Origin: Paenibacillus pinisoli
GTDB lineage: Bacteria > Bacillota > Bacilli > Paenibacillales > Paenibacillaceae
DNA length: 64,000 bases
Assembly (NCBI RefSeq): GCF_003605435.1
Contig: NZ_QXQB01000002.1
Location: 1,116,001 to 1,180,000 of the forward strand
Reading direction: 5' to 3'
Within the stretch, counting starts at the first letter, position 1. Every line of letters starts with the position of its first letter. The position numbers and the translations under genes are program-made. Positions 36,536-45,204 of the stretch are shown here, one piece after another. Under the pieces are notes generated by a model. The model was not told the DNA's origin. It did not search any database and saw only the letters and a list, made by a program, of their open reading frames with translations.

Positions 36536-37887
36536 CCGGCCGTCTTGCAAGCCATCCTCTGGTTGGCGCTTACATAGAAGAAATTTGCACTCATGTGAAA
36601 GCCAAGGATGTCCATGAGGACATTAAGCTTGAACTGCTCGGGCATCTTACTGAGCGAATCGAAGAGTTAATGGAGGCTGAGTCATTAACCGAAGAGGAAG
36701 CCATTCAGACTGCTGTGAAGCAAATGGGTGACGCCAAGCAGGTGGGCGTCGGCCTCAATGCCGCGCATAAGCCAAAGCCGGAATGGAGCGTTATCGGCAT
36801 AATCGCCGCCATGATTGGCATTGCGCTGTTCACGATTATATTCGCCCTGCCGGAATCGCCGCATGGCAGCTCATCCTCTGTTTCGAAAATAGTCTGCGGA
36901 TTAATAGGTATCGTACTGCTGGTTGTCCTCTACTTCGCCAATTATCGCAAGCTGCTGAAGCTGTCGTGGCCCCTGTATTGGGCGACAATCATATTGATGG
37001 CTATCGCCGAATTGTACGGACCCACAGTCAATGGCTCTTCGAAATGGATTATGATAGGCAGCGTAGGCTTCAACATTTTTGCCTGCTCTCCTTATCTTCT
37101 GATTATCGCATGTGCAGGCATTCTCTATATGCAGAAGAAAGAGGCTGTTGTTCCTTCCCCTGGTCTTCTTAGCCAGTTCAAGAATGGACTGAAGCAAGCG
37201 GCTATATTAATTATGATTCCAGCTTATTTTTATTTGACCGCACCCGGGTTAGCAGAGCTCGCTATCTACTCGTTTGGCTTATTCGTCATGCTTCTCTTGT
37301 ATGGAAGGCTTCGCTTTTTGACCTTAATTATCGGGTCGTTTGGAGTTGTGGCCTTCATCATGTTCACGCGTGTGCCCGCACGGTTCAATTATGCATGGGA
37401 AAGGATCACAGGATATCTAGGCAAGGACCCGAATATCAACTACCAGACTGAACGCTCCCTCGAAGCCATACAATCCGGCGGCATCTGGGGACAAGGACTT
37501 GCCAGCCCTAATAACCGATTGCCTCATCAAAGCAACGAAATGATGTATTCCTACCTGATCTACAGCCTCGGCTGGGTATTCGGAGCTGCTGTTGCCCTTC
37601 TCGTCCTGGCTTTTATCGTTCGCATTGTCCGCATGGCCTTCAAGACAAATGATTTCTACGGAAGAGGTCTCGTGATCGGCTTATGCGCTGTGTTCGGGAT
37701 TCGTCTCGTGTGGAATTTGCTCATGTGTCTCGGTTTGTTGCCAATCATGGGCATTGAATTGCCGTTCCTGCATCTCAGTTCTGTATCCGTCCTGGAATTC
37801 GCTCTCGTCGGCCTTATGCTTAGCGTATATAGACGCAAGGATATGGCGGGCCGTTCCGCCGCCCTGCAATCGCCGACTCAGACCTAA
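36532..37887 (+). CDS. FtsW/RodA-like membrane protein with N-terminal permease-prefix domain
   Basis: The N-terminal cytosolic part (about 1-80) contains HEDIKLELLGHLTERIEELM and LTEEEAIQTAVKQMGDAKQV, the helical prefix domain often encoded next to PadR genes. The rest (about 85-440) is a ten-helix SEDS-like protein ending in FxxAFHNLGM-type segments (LPIMGIELPFLHLSS), like FtsW/RodA/SpoVE. It includes QSGGIWGQGLASPNN and LPHQSNEMMYSYLIYSLGW, as in SEDS glycosyltransferases. PadR control suggests a conditional, perhaps stress- or sporulation-related, cell-wall role. It may be a non-essential SEDS paralogue. Confidence 0.82.
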   Translation: MTGRLASHPLVGAYIEEICTHVKAKDVHEDIKLELLGHLTERIEELMEAESLTEEEAIQTAVKQMGDAKQVGVGLNAAHKPKPEWSVIGIIAAMIGIALFTIIFALPESPHGSSSSVSKIVCGLIGIVLLVVLYFANYRKLLKLSWPLYWATIILMAIAELYGPTVNGSSKWIMIGSVGFNIFACSPYLLIIACAGILYMQKKEAVVPSPGLLSQFKNGLKQAAILIMIPAYFYLTAPGLAELAIYSFGLFVMLLLYGRLRFLTLIIGSFGVVAFIMFTRVPARFNYAWERITGYLGKDPNINYQTERSLEAIQSGGIWGQGLASPNNRLPHQSNEMMYSYLIYSLGWVFGAAVALLVLAFIVRIVRMAFKTNDFYGRGLVIGLCAVFGIRLVWNLLMCLGLLPIMGIELPFLHLSSVSVLEFALVGLMLSVYRRKDMAGRSAALQSPTQT

Positions 37888-37921
37888 TTGCCAAACGATG
37901 GACAATCCTGACTGCCCAATG

Positions 37922-37955
37922 AAAAAAGCCGAAGGCTAATTAGCCTTCGGCTTCT
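37922..37955. terminator. Bidirectional terminator
   Basis: AAAAAAGCCGAAGGCTAA pairs with TTAGCCTTCGGCTTCTT, a perfect palindrome with tails on both sides, ending the PadR/FtsW operon and the minus-strand ABC operon. Confidence 0.8.
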
Positions 37956-37971
37956 TGGATCTGAAACGGCA

Positions 37972-38105
37972 TTACTGCTTTTTCGCCAGCAATAACGAAG
38001 TGATTTTCTCTAGCTGCATCTCCAGGGAGAACGGATCTTCCATGACGAACTCGTCGCCGAACTCGCCATACATGTAGACATTGCCGTTTTTGACCGCTAA
38101 CGAAT
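37972..38105 (-). pseudogene. Possible orphan 3' end of a lost gene
   Basis: Immediately after the ABC permease stop, the minus strand reads through about 44 codons of protein-like sequence (including NGNVYMYGEFGDEFVMEDPF and EKITSLLLAKKQ) to a TAA at 37974-37972. No start codon with a ribosome site is present and the frame runs back into the permease gene. It may be the tail of a deleted third gene. Evidence is composition only. Confidence 0.3.
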
Positions 38106-38858
38106 CTAAATCTCTTTGCGCTGCATATGGACAAGGCCTCCCAGCAGAAACACGACAAAGCTTCCACCGATCGTGATCAACACATTCTCAATCGGCAGCG
38201 TAAAGGCGCCGAAGTCCATCCCCCCGCCGCTGACTGACAGCATGGCAAGCGCGGGCTGGGCCCATGGATAGAACGGACCATAATCTGCGGAGTTCACGAT
38301 CAGGATATTAGGCAGCGTAAAAGCCACATTGATCGCAAGCGGAGCGGCAAAGCTGCTCCAGCCGATGGAAGCCCACAGCTGCAAAGCCGCTAGCGGCAAG
38401 CAGGCCACCCATCCGCTGAGGAGTGAAGGCCACGCGATGGCCCAGTCTATCCCGCCCGCTATGTCATGATAATAGGTTGCCAAGACCAGCGCAGCCATCG
38501 TCAGCAGCTGTGTAATACCCAGCAATACGGCTACCGTCACGAATTTCGCCAGATACAGCCCCCTTCTCGTCACGGGCAGCGACAGCATGCTCTTCCACCC
38601 GCCGCCCCCGTGCTCGAAGCGGCATACGAACGAAGCGAAGATGCCGGTCAGAATCGGCAGCAGCAGCATGGCGTGGAGAGTAAGCACTGCCGATTGAAGC
38701 ACGGCATACTGCTCTGCAGCAGATGTGCCATCAAGCGATGTGAGCAAGCCGATAACAAGTCCGATGACCGGACTAACCGGAACAAGCAGCCAGATCGGGG
38801 ACCGCCCCAGCTTCAGCCGTTCGGAGGCCAGCAAGCCCATAAAGGATTTCAGCTTCAT
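38106..38858 (-). CDS. ABC-2 permease, lantibiotic-immunity (MutG/LanG) type
   Basis: Six-helix integral membrane permease, 250 residues, with KLKSFMGLLASERLKLGRSP at the N terminus, typical of the LanE/LanG permeases of lantibiotic immunity transporters. Its start is one base from the preceding permease stop. It forms the exporter with the adjacent permease and ATPase, and probably expels a membrane-active peptide from the bilayer. No bacteriocin gene is in the window, so self-immunity is unlikely and resistance is more plausible. Confidence 0.8.
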   Translation of the reverse strand: MKLKSFMGLLASERLKLGRSPIWLLVPVSPVIGLVIGLLTSLDGTSAAEQYAVLQSAVLTLHAMLLLPILTGIFASFVCRFEHGGGGWKSMLSLPVTRRGLYLAKFVTVAVLLGITQLLTMAALVLATYYHDIAGGIDWAIAWPSLLSGWVACLPLAALQLWASIGWSSFAAPLAINVAFTLPNILIVNSADYGPFYPWAQPALAMLSVSGGGMDFGAFTLPIENVLITIGGSFVVFLLGGLVHMQRKEI

Positions 38859-39566
38859 CTAGTCCACGTCCCTTCTCGCAAAATGAACCATCCCCGCAAG
38901 CAGCACGACCAGTCCGCCCAGAGCCCCTGCCGCCAAAAAAATCTCCTGCTTCTGCGCTTTGTAGGCAAGCAGCGGCCAGGTCAGAGGAAGCCATTCCGCG
39001 ATAGCGAACATCGACAAGACGGCAAGCACGACGCCAAGCGTGATGGGAACCGCCTGATTGCGCAGCGTGAGGCACATCCAGAGCAGCAGGGCCAGAAGCG
39101 GCAAGGCTGCGATAAACGGATAGAAGCCAAGCTTGGCAATGTCGGCTAGCGGAAGCGCCCATCCGAAGCCAAGCCCCAGACCAAGCGCTATGCTCCCCAG
39201 CGCCAGCACAATGCAGGATACGCCAAGCATAATGGCAGCAACCGCAAACTTGGAGAAAAACACGGCAGTCCGCGAGATAGGCAGCGCAAGCAGCTGCTTC
39301 CACGAGCTTGTATGATGCTCGATATTGGCGAGAAGCGAGCATAGAATCGTAATGCCCATCAGCAGGGCGATCGGTACGAATACAGCTATATTATTGAGCA
39401 AACCGCCCCATAAGTCGGCTGCATAGCTTTTCTTCAAATAGTCGTAGCGCAAGCCGAAATTAAGCGCCTGCATCGCGATCAAGCCGACGGGACCGAGGCA
39501 TACGAGAAACCACAGCCCTTTTCCCTTAAGCTTGAGCCAGTCGGAATGCATTGCCTTCAGCATCAT
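38859..39566 (-). CDS. ABC-2 permease, lantibiotic-immunity (MutE/LanE) type
   Basis: Six-helix permease of 235 residues. The N terminus MLKAMHSDWLKLKGKGLWFL and the segment HHTSSWKQLLALPISRTAVF resemble the LanE family; its sister permease has the matching GGGWKSMLSLPVTRRGLYL. The start overlaps the ATPase stop by 4 bases. It is middle gene of ATPase-permease-permease. Confidence 0.8.
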   Translation of the reverse strand: MMLKAMHSDWLKLKGKGLWFLVCLGPVGLIAMQALNFGLRYDYLKKSYAADLWGGLLNNIAVFVPIALLMGITILCSLLANIEHHTSSWKQLLALPISRTAVFFSKFAVAAIMLGVSCIVLALGSIALGLGLGFGWALPLADIAKLGFYPFIAALPLLALLLWMCLTLRNQAVPITLGVVLAVLSMFAIAEWLPLTWPLLAYKAQKQEIFLAAGALGGLVVLLAGMVHFARRDVD

Positions 39567-40477
39567 AAGCCCCGGCCCTCCCCGACAATGCGCAGGAAGA
39601 GCTCCTCCAGCGACTTCCGCCTTTCCTCCACCCGATATACGGCATGTCCGCTCGCCACCAGCTCCCTGACCGCCCTGGCGACATATTCATCATCCGTTTG
39701 GCCGATCGTGAGCAGCGCTCCTTCATGTTGCGATGGAATGCCGCTCTGCGCCAGCACCCGCATCGCCTTCATCGAATCGGACACGCGCAGCGCCATGCTG
39801 CCATGCGCTTGCTCCCGCAGGCTCGCCATGGAGTCCTGGAACACCATCTCTCCTTGGCGGATAATGCCTACCGTATTCGCCATTTGCTCCACTTCACTGA
39901 GCAGATGGCTGGAGATCAACACCGTAATGCCATGCTCGCGCGGCATCGCCTTAATCAGCTCGCGAATTTCCAGAATGCCTGCAGGGTCGAGGCCGTTGGT
40001 CGGCTCATCGAGCACCAGCAGCTCAGGGCTGCCGAGCAGGGCGCTGGCTATGCCGAGCCGCTGCTTCATGCCGAGCGAGAAGCCTTTGACCGGCCGCTTC
40101 GCTTCCTTCGACAGGCCGACAATGTCCAGCACCTCGCTGATTCTGTTCTTGGGCGCATCAATAATGCGCCGAATCGCCTCCAGGTTGTCTGTTGCGCTCA
40201 GATGACCATAGTAGGACGGGTATTCGACCAGGGAGCCTACTCTTCTTAAGATTTGCAGCCGGTTGCGCCGCAGCGGCTGGCCGAAGATTTGAATATTTCC
40301 CCCGCTGGGCTGGATCAAGCCGAGCAGCATCCGAATGGTCGTCGTTTTGCCTGCCCCGTTCGGCCCGAGAAAGCCGAATATTTCCCCTCTGCCAATCTTC
40401 AAATTCAAATTGGATACCGCATAACGCCCCTTATATCGCTTGCTGAGACCGCTCGTCTCGATAATCCATTCCTTCAC
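39563..40477 (-). CDS. ABC transporter ATP-binding protein, BcrA/LanF type
   Basis: Drives the two downstream permeases. Walker A FLGPNGAGKTTTIRMLLGLI (about residue 38), signature FSLGMKQRLGIASALLG (about 133), Walker B ELLVLDEPTNGLDPAGI and a switch His in VLISSHLLSEVEQM. Length 304, with the C-terminal extension usual in bacitracin/lantibiotic exporters. It is preceded by an 87-base gap holding a direct-repeat candidate regulator site and the terminator of the kinase gene. Confidence 0.93.
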   Translation of the reverse strand: MKEWIIETSGLSKRYKGRYAVSNLNLKIGRGEIFGFLGPNGAGKTTTIRMLLGLIQPSGGNIQIFGQPLRRNRLQILRRVGSLVEYPSYYGHLSATDNLEAIRRIIDAPKNRISEVLDIVGLSKEAKRPVKGFSLGMKQRLGIASALLGSPELLVLDEPTNGLDPAGILEIRELIKAMPREHGITVLISSHLLSEVEQMANTVGIIRQGEMVFQDSMASLREQAHGSMALRVSDSMKAMRVLAQSGIPSQHEGALLTIGQTDDEYVARAVRELVASGHAVYRVEERRKSLEELFLRIVGEGRGL

Positions 40478-40534
40478 CTTCCATCACCTCGACTACCAGC
40501 ATAACGGCGCCAGGTTAAAAGAAGGGACGGCCAA

Positions 40535-40552
40535 GTTTAAATTTCGTTTAAA
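40535..40552 (-). promoter_or_regulatory. Direct repeat with 11-bp period, candidate response-regulator site
   Basis: GTTTAAA at 40535-40541 and again at 40546-40552, an 11-bp period as OmpR-type regulators need. It lies 58-75 bases upstream of the transporter ATPase gene. It overlaps the T-run of the kinase terminator. It is the natural target for the adjacent two-component system, by inference. Confidence 0.45.
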
Positions 40553-40577
40553 AAAAAGCCGGCATCAGACGCCGGCT
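40553..40577 (-). terminator. Terminator of the response regulator-kinase operon
   Basis: AGCCGGC pairs with GCCGGCT around a short loop containing the kinase stop codon, and eight T follow on the minus strand. It separates the two-component genes from the transporter genes. Confidence 0.8.
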
Positions 40578-41992
40578 CCGTCACTAGTATTCGATTCGTA
40601 GATCAAAATGCGTGTCCCTTGCTCCAAGCTTTCCCGCTGCCAAGCAAGCCCCATCTCCCGCAGCAGATACTCCACAATCGCGAGGCCGATGCCTGCCCCC
40701 TTGCCCGCTCCATGTCCATTGCCGGCATTCAAGCCCGGGCCGCGGTCTTCAATAACCAGGATGCTCTGGCCGTCCCGATGACCCAGGCGGATGCCTATAT
40801 AACGGCCCTCCGCCGCATGCCTGACCACATTCTGGAACAGATTGTCCAGCACGCGGCGGAAGCCCTCCCGGTCTACCTTCCAGACAAGAGGCGCACCGGG
40901 CAAGCTGATGTCCGCTTCAATCCCCTCATTCTCCCATACGGGATACCAGGATGCGGCGCTCTGGCGCGTCAGCCTCAGCACATCCTGCGGCTCCAGCGAC
41001 AGCTGGTAACGCCCGCTGGTCATAAGCGTATACGACAGCAAATTATCAATCAGGCCGCCAAGCCCTTCCGTCTTATGCTCCAGAACGGAGACCGCTTCCT
41101 TGCCCTTATCAGTTAGCGGCTCGCTCTTCAGCGTATAGAGATGCCCTCTCATCACGGTAAGCGGCGTTCTTAGATCATGCGACAAATTCGAGATCAGCCG
41201 TTTGCGCAGCTCCTCCTCCTCCGTCTGCCTAAGCCGCCCCACCTTCAGCTGCTCTACCATGCCGTTGAAGGCGGACTCCAGACCGCCGATCTCATCCTGC
41301 CGTTTCTCCTCTACAGGCGCGGGCAAGCCATGATCATCTCTAAGCGACATCGCAGCTTGAAGCGCCAGTAGCCGCTTGCGGATATGCATGAAGAACAGCA
41401 GCGATACCGCTGCCAGAAAAGCGAACATCAGAAAGATGAAGCCGACAATGAATGGCGTACCGGACGCGGAGCCGGAAGCGGCATGGAGCTCGCTCCGCGG
41501 CAATTGCAGCACCATAAAGGCTGTACTGCCATTCTCCTTCCCGAGGAAGGAGACAACGGTGAACGGATCGCCGTTAATGCTTGCTTTCATGAACCGGATC
41601 GCGCTGTCTGCTGTCCATTGCTCGTATCCCGCAGCCCCTTCGGGAAGCTCAAGCCGCGTCCTCCCCTCCTCGTCGACCCAGAAGAGGGAGGCGTCCGGAT
41701 ATTGGTCCGCCAACGCGCGGATTCGTATGTCGATCTCCTCCGGCGTCAAGCCTTCCATCTTCCCGGCTTCAGCATGCCATGCCGACTCGACTTCGCTCGC
41801 TCCGCCATACTTCATCTCCCCGGTCGTATCGGGGTACATCGCCAGTTGGGCGAGCATATAGAGCATGCTTGCCAGCGGGATAATAATCGGAATAAATAGA
41901 AAAGCTCCCAGCACAATCAAGAGGTACCGGGTGAGCAACGATTGCCGCGCCAGCCAGCCCGGCTTTCTGCCCTTAGACCAGCGGGCGCTCAT
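40565..41992 (-). CDS. Sensor histidine kinase of the ABC exporter locus
   Basis: 475 residues with membrane helices at about 22-46 and 184-208 flanking a 135-residue extracellular sensor, unlike the short loop of BceS kinases. A HAMP-like segment follows, then the H-box LISNLSHDLRTPLTVMRGHL (about 270), the N-box in RRVLDNLFQNVVRHAAEG and the ATP motif EDRGPGLNAGNGHGAGKGAG. It overlaps the response regulator by 4 bases. It probably senses a cell-wall-active peptide. Confidence 0.9.
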   Translation of the reverse strand: MSARWSKGRKPGWLARQSLLTRYLLIVLGAFLFIPIIIPLASMLYMLAQLAMYPDTTGEMKYGGASEVESAWHAEAGKMEGLTPEEIDIRIRALADQYPDASLFWVDEEGRTRLELPEGAAGYEQWTADSAIRFMKASINGDPFTVVSFLGKENGSTAFMVLQLPRSELHAASGSASGTPFIVGFIFLMFAFLAAVSLLFFMHIRKRLLALQAAMSLRDDHGLPAPVEEKRQDEIGGLESAFNGMVEQLKVGRLRQTEEEELRKRLISNLSHDLRTPLTVMRGHLYTLKSEPLTDKGKEAVSVLEHKTEGLGGLIDNLLSYTLMTSGRYQLSLEPQDVLRLTRQSAASWYPVWENEGIEADISLPGAPLVWKVDREGFRRVLDNLFQNVVRHAAEGRYIGIRLGHRDGQSILVIEDRGPGLNAGNGHGAGKGAGIGLAIVEYLLREMGLAWQRESLEQGTRILIYESNTSDGAGV

Positions 41993-42663
41993 GCCCTCAC
42001 CCTGTAGCCGATGCCGCGCACCGTCTCGATGATCTCAGGAGCAGCCGGATTTCTCTCAATCTTCTCTCGCAAATAGCGGATATGAACCATCAGCGTCTTG
42101 TCGCCTTCGAGATAGGACTCTCCCCATACCGCCTCGTAGATCTGTTCCTTCGTCATAATCTGATTCAGATGCCGCAGCAAATAATGAAAGATATGAAACT
42201 GCTTGCCGCTAAGCGCAATCTCCTCGCCCGTATCCCGGTTCACGATCCGGTTCTCCCGTTCGTAGACAAGCAAATGCTTGACCGGCAGGCACTCCGTTTC
42301 AATCGAGCCGAAGCGGCGCAGCAGCACTTCTATACGGGCAGTCAGCTCATCCGGATGGAACGGCTTCGTCACATAATCGTCTGCAAACTGCAGGCCTTGC
42401 AGCTTGTCGTCGATAGCCGTCCTGGCGGATAACAGCAGGATGGGCAGCGCCGGCAGCGACTTCTTCAGCCTCTGTCCGACCGTAAATCCATCCAATCCCG
42501 GCAGCATGACGTCCAAAATAACGAGATCGCAATTCTGTGCCTCCTCAAGCGCCCGGTCCCCGCTCCGAAGCCACTTCACCTTATAGCCGCCGGCTTCCAG
42601 ATGGCCGCTTACGAATTCCCCAATCTCCCGGTCATCCTCTATGTACAGCAACGTAGCCGTCAA
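41989..42663 (-). CDS. OmpR-family response regulator of the ABC exporter locus
   Basis: 224 residues. Receiver: LYIEDDREIGEFV, phosphorylated Asp in CDLVILDVMLPGLDG, Lys in DDYVTKPFHPDE. Winged helix: MTKEQIYEAVWGESYLEGDK and LMVHIRYLREKIERN, closing with VRGIGYRVRA. It is first gene of the regulator-kinase pair and a probable activator of the exporter genes via the 11-bp direct repeat. Confidence 0.92.
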   Translation of the reverse strand: MTATLLYIEDDREIGEFVSGHLEAGGYKVKWLRSGDRALEEAQNCDLVILDVMLPGLDGFTVGQRLKKSLPALPILLLSARTAIDDKLQGLQFADDYVTKPFHPDELTARIEVLLRRFGSIETECLPVKHLLVYERENRIVNRDTGEEIALSGKQFHIFHYLLRHLNQIMTKEQIYEAVWGESYLEGDKTLMVHIRYLREKIERNPAAPEIIETVRGIGYRVRA

Positions 42664-42843
42664 TTGCTTCTCCCCCCAGCAATGCGCAATGCATGAACCT
42701 GCGAGCAGCAGCCGTCTGGCCGATTCTCCCCTGCCAGACGAATGGCATACCGCTCATTTTATTAGTCCCCTACATCATATCATGGTCATTGCTTTAATCG
42801 CACACCCTGCATGGTTATGACCCGGTTATCTTCCAAAAAACGC

Positions 42844-42868
42844 AAAAAGGCCCGGCATCCGCCGGACC
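42844..42868 (-). terminator. Terminator of the deacetylase gene
   Basis: On the minus strand GGTCCGGC-ggat-GCCGGGCC is followed by TTTTTG; the gap to the deacetylase stop is about 10 bases. Confidence 0.75.
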
Positions 42869-42879
42869 GCTTACCGGTC

Positions 42880-43626
42880 TTACTGATTCACATGCGGCAC
42901 TTGATCGTACCCGATCAATTCCGATACGGTGACGAACCGGAAGCCGCGCTGCTTCAGCTCGGGCAAGATTTGCTGCAGCGCAGACACCGTCTGGGACTGC
43001 CCGCCCACAAAATCATGGAACAAGATAATATCTCCATTCCTCGCATTGCGGAGGACCTTGTTCACAATTTTATGTACGCCCGGCCGCTTCCAGTCCTCCG
43101 TGTCCTGATGCCAGGACCAAAGCACAACCTGATAGTGAAAAGCCTTGGCCGCATCGACCAGCCGGTCGCTGTAGTAGCCTCCCGGAGGACGGAAAAGAGT
43201 TGGCTTCCGGCCCGTGATGCGAGTAAGGGTCTCCTCTGTCTGTTCAATTTCTTTTTTCATCGCAGCAAGTGAAGAACGATTGTTAAAGAAAGGATGATTG
43301 AACGTATGATTCGCCAGCTCATGTCCCCCTTCAACTTCTTGTCTCACGATATCTGGATAGCGCTCCGCATGTTTTCCAATAATAAAAAACGTAGCTTTCG
43401 CATCATATTCCGCCAGCAGCTTCAAAATTTCAGGCGTATCCTCCGGGCTTGGCCCGTCGTCAAAGGTCAGGGCAATCACCTTCTCTTGCGTCGGCACTTC
43501 CCAGACGATCTCGCCCCTTGTCTCATAATATTTTCGTTCCTTCGCGCCCGCAGCGGGAGTTGCCCCGGCAGCCGGAGGCATCATCAACATGATGCAACAA
43601 AGAGCCATAGCCGCTTTCCATTTCAC
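42880..43626 (-). CDS. Polysaccharide deacetylase, secreted (NodB domain)
   Basis: Secreted enzyme removing acetyl groups from peptidoglycan or another polymer. GTG 43626, with AGGAG eight bases upstream, gives a signal peptide (KWKAAMALCCIMLMMPPAAG) directly; a TTG nine codons earlier is less likely. NodB motifs: ALTFDDGPSPEDTPEIL (metal Asp pair), GHELANHTFNHPFF (metal His pair), RPPGGYYSDRL, and LWSWHQDTEDW. 248 residues fits a single-domain deacetylase. Substrate cannot be assigned. It is divergent from the next gene. Confidence 0.9.
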   Translation of the reverse strand: MKWKAAMALCCIMLMMPPAAGATPAAGAKERKYYETRGEIVWEVPTQEKVIALTFDDGPSPEDTPEILKLLAEYDAKATFFIIGKHAERYPDIVRQEVEGGHELANHTFNHPFFNNRSSLAAMKKEIEQTEETLTRITGRKPTLFRPPGGYYSDRLVDAAKAFHYQVVLWSWHQDTEDWKRPGVHKIVNKVLRNARNGDIILFHDFVGGQSQTVSALQQILPELKQRGFRFVTVSELIGYDQVPHVNQ

Positions 43627-43718
43627 CGTACTCACTCCTACTCGTAATTTCAAGATGCCTAACGGGTAGGATTTCCTTATTCAGCGCAAAGCTATACCTT
43701 TTAAGAAGGAGACTGATT

Positions 43719-44852
43719 ATGAATCGTCCATTGCAAAGCTTGCCAGTCGTCATTGTATGGAAAACAATTCTATCCGCCTTTCTCTTCACCGTCATCGGCT
43801 TGGCATATGCCTCCGGTCATGCCGACGCAGCCCCATCGAGCGCTGAGCTTCATGTGCGGTCCTCCCCAGATGCGCAGCATGAATCAGTCAAGCCGCTGCC
43901 GCCTGCGCTGCTGGATGGCTTGATGAGCATCGGGAACGGGCCGCAGCCTGCCTCCGATCTCTATCTTACGGTCCGGCAGACTGCAGGGAACAGCATTATG
44001 ATCTATACGCTCGACGCACTCGGCAATCTTCATCGGGAAGACGGACAAGTCTTTCTCCTGAGGCCTGCCGCCAGAAGCAAGCTCTTGCATGAAGCGCGGC
44101 AACTGCGCTCTCAACATTACGGAGAGCTGCTTCCATGGCAGGAAGCGAAATCGGTCATTCCGCGCAAGGCCAACCTGACGGTCGTCGATCTGGAGACCGG
44201 CCTTCGCTTCAATGCACAGCGCAGGGCCGGGAGCAGCCATGCAGATGTGCAGCCTTTGACCAAAGTAGACAGCGAGACGATGAAGGAAATCTACGGCGGC
44301 AAGTGGAGCTGGCATCGCAGGGCGATTCTGGTCATTGCCAATGGCCGTACGCTGGCCGCTTCCATGCATGGCATGCCTCATGGCGGGGACGGCATCCCGG
44401 ACAACGGCTTCCGGGGACACTTCTGCATTCACTTCCAGGGGAGCGCCACTCATGGCAAAGGAAATATTGATCTGGGCCATCAGCTGATGGTCGCCAAAGC
44501 ATCCGGGACGCTTGAGCGCTTTATCGGCGCGCTCGATCCCTATGATGCCGTCAATGCCTTCTTTCTTGCCAATGAATATGGCGACCGGGCGCTTATGCGC
44601 GCCGTGTTCGCAGACAGCCTGTCGCCGCAAGCGAATAGCAGACATTTCGGCGCTGAGGAAGCCGCAATTCGCCACCAGTTTATAGAGTCGGAAGATATTC
44701 CCGGCACGGCATTGACGGCTGCAATCCGGGTAGAGACTTGCCAGGCGCGCGGAGGGAAATGCGTGAACAAAACCATGAGCCTCTTCCATCTGGGCCGTCT
44801 GTCTCCGATGGACGCATGGAAAATCGATGAAATTACAAGGTCGAAGCAATAG
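43719..44852 (+). CDS. Secreted protein of unknown function with a His/Cys-rich core
   Basis: 377 residues with an N-terminal signal or anchor (ILSAFLFTVIGLAYASGHADA). I do not recognise the family with certainty. The central region has LTVVDLETGLRFNAQRRAG, ANGRTLAASMHGMPHGGDGI and GFRGHFCIHFQGSATHGKGN. Ordered His and Cys residues in such a core recall a thiol-based cell-wall hydrolase or transpeptidase, but this is a guess. AAGGAG lies upstream of the ATG. It diverges from the deacetylase gene, consistent with an envelope job. Its last 20 bases overlap the convergent small gene. Confidence 0.6.
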   Translation: MNRPLQSLPVVIVWKTILSAFLFTVIGLAYASGHADAAPSSAELHVRSSPDAQHESVKPLPPALLDGLMSIGNGPQPASDLYLTVRQTAGNSIMIYTLDALGNLHREDGQVFLLRPAARSKLLHEARQLRSQHYGELLPWQEAKSVIPRKANLTVVDLETGLRFNAQRRAGSSHADVQPLTKVDSETMKEIYGGKWSWHRRAILVIANGRTLAASMHGMPHGGDGIPDNGFRGHFCIHFQGSATHGKGNIDLGHQLMVAKASGTLERFIGALDPYDAVNAFFLANEYGDRALMRAVFADSLSPQANSRHFGAEEAAIRHQFIESEDIPGTALTAAIRVETCQARGGKCVNKTMSLFHLGRLSPMDAWKIDEITRSKQ

Positions 44853-45000
44853 GCGCGACAATGCTTGTGTCTTTTTCTACTTTCGCCTTCTCCAATCCCG
44901 CAATGGCAAATGCGCCGGAGATGACCAGCATCACCGATGAAAGAATCAGCAGGCCGTCCGATAAAGAAACCTCCGGCTCGGCGGCCTTTTTCTTAGCCAT
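44833..45000 (-). CDS. 55-residue single-helix membrane protein
   Basis: The small frame begins MAKKKAAEPEVSLSDGLLIL and has one hydrophobic helix (about 15-38), then a charged segment ending VAPIASTL. AGGGAGG lies 10 bases before the ATG. A much longer in-frame reading exists upstream but is low-complexity and lacks a ribosome site. The stop overlaps the end of the convergent secreted-protein gene by 20 bases. Function unknown. Confidence 0.6.
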   Translation of the reverse strand: MAKKKAAEPEVSLSDGLLILSSVMLVISGAFAIAGLEKAKVEKDTSIVAPIASTL

Positions 45001-45094
45001 AACGCAATAACCTCCCTTCACAATGATGCTTACCGTCAGCATATGAACGGGCGAATGCCCGCTCCACGGCGCATGCCCAGCTGAATACGAATAA

Positions 45095-45123
45095 CGGCCC
45101 TCTACCTGATTGGAAGAGGGCCG
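45095..45123 (-). terminator. Hairpin terminator after the beta-propeller gene
   Basis: CGGCCCTCT pairs exactly with AGAGGGCCG around an 11-base loop, followed on the minus strand by TTATTCGTATT. The tail is weak, so efficiency is uncertain. Confidence 0.55.
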
Positions 45124-45204
45124 CGGGTACCGGCAGCTTACGGTGTTGGACCTTTGCATTTTTTGGCGAAGAGTCCATTGTCTTATTCGTGTGCGACTGG
45201 CGTC

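Noticed and set aside
37940-38167. 75-codon minus-strand frame over the ABC permease end
   Set aside because: Out-of-frame shadow of the permease and of the orphan tail; Cys/Arg-rich.
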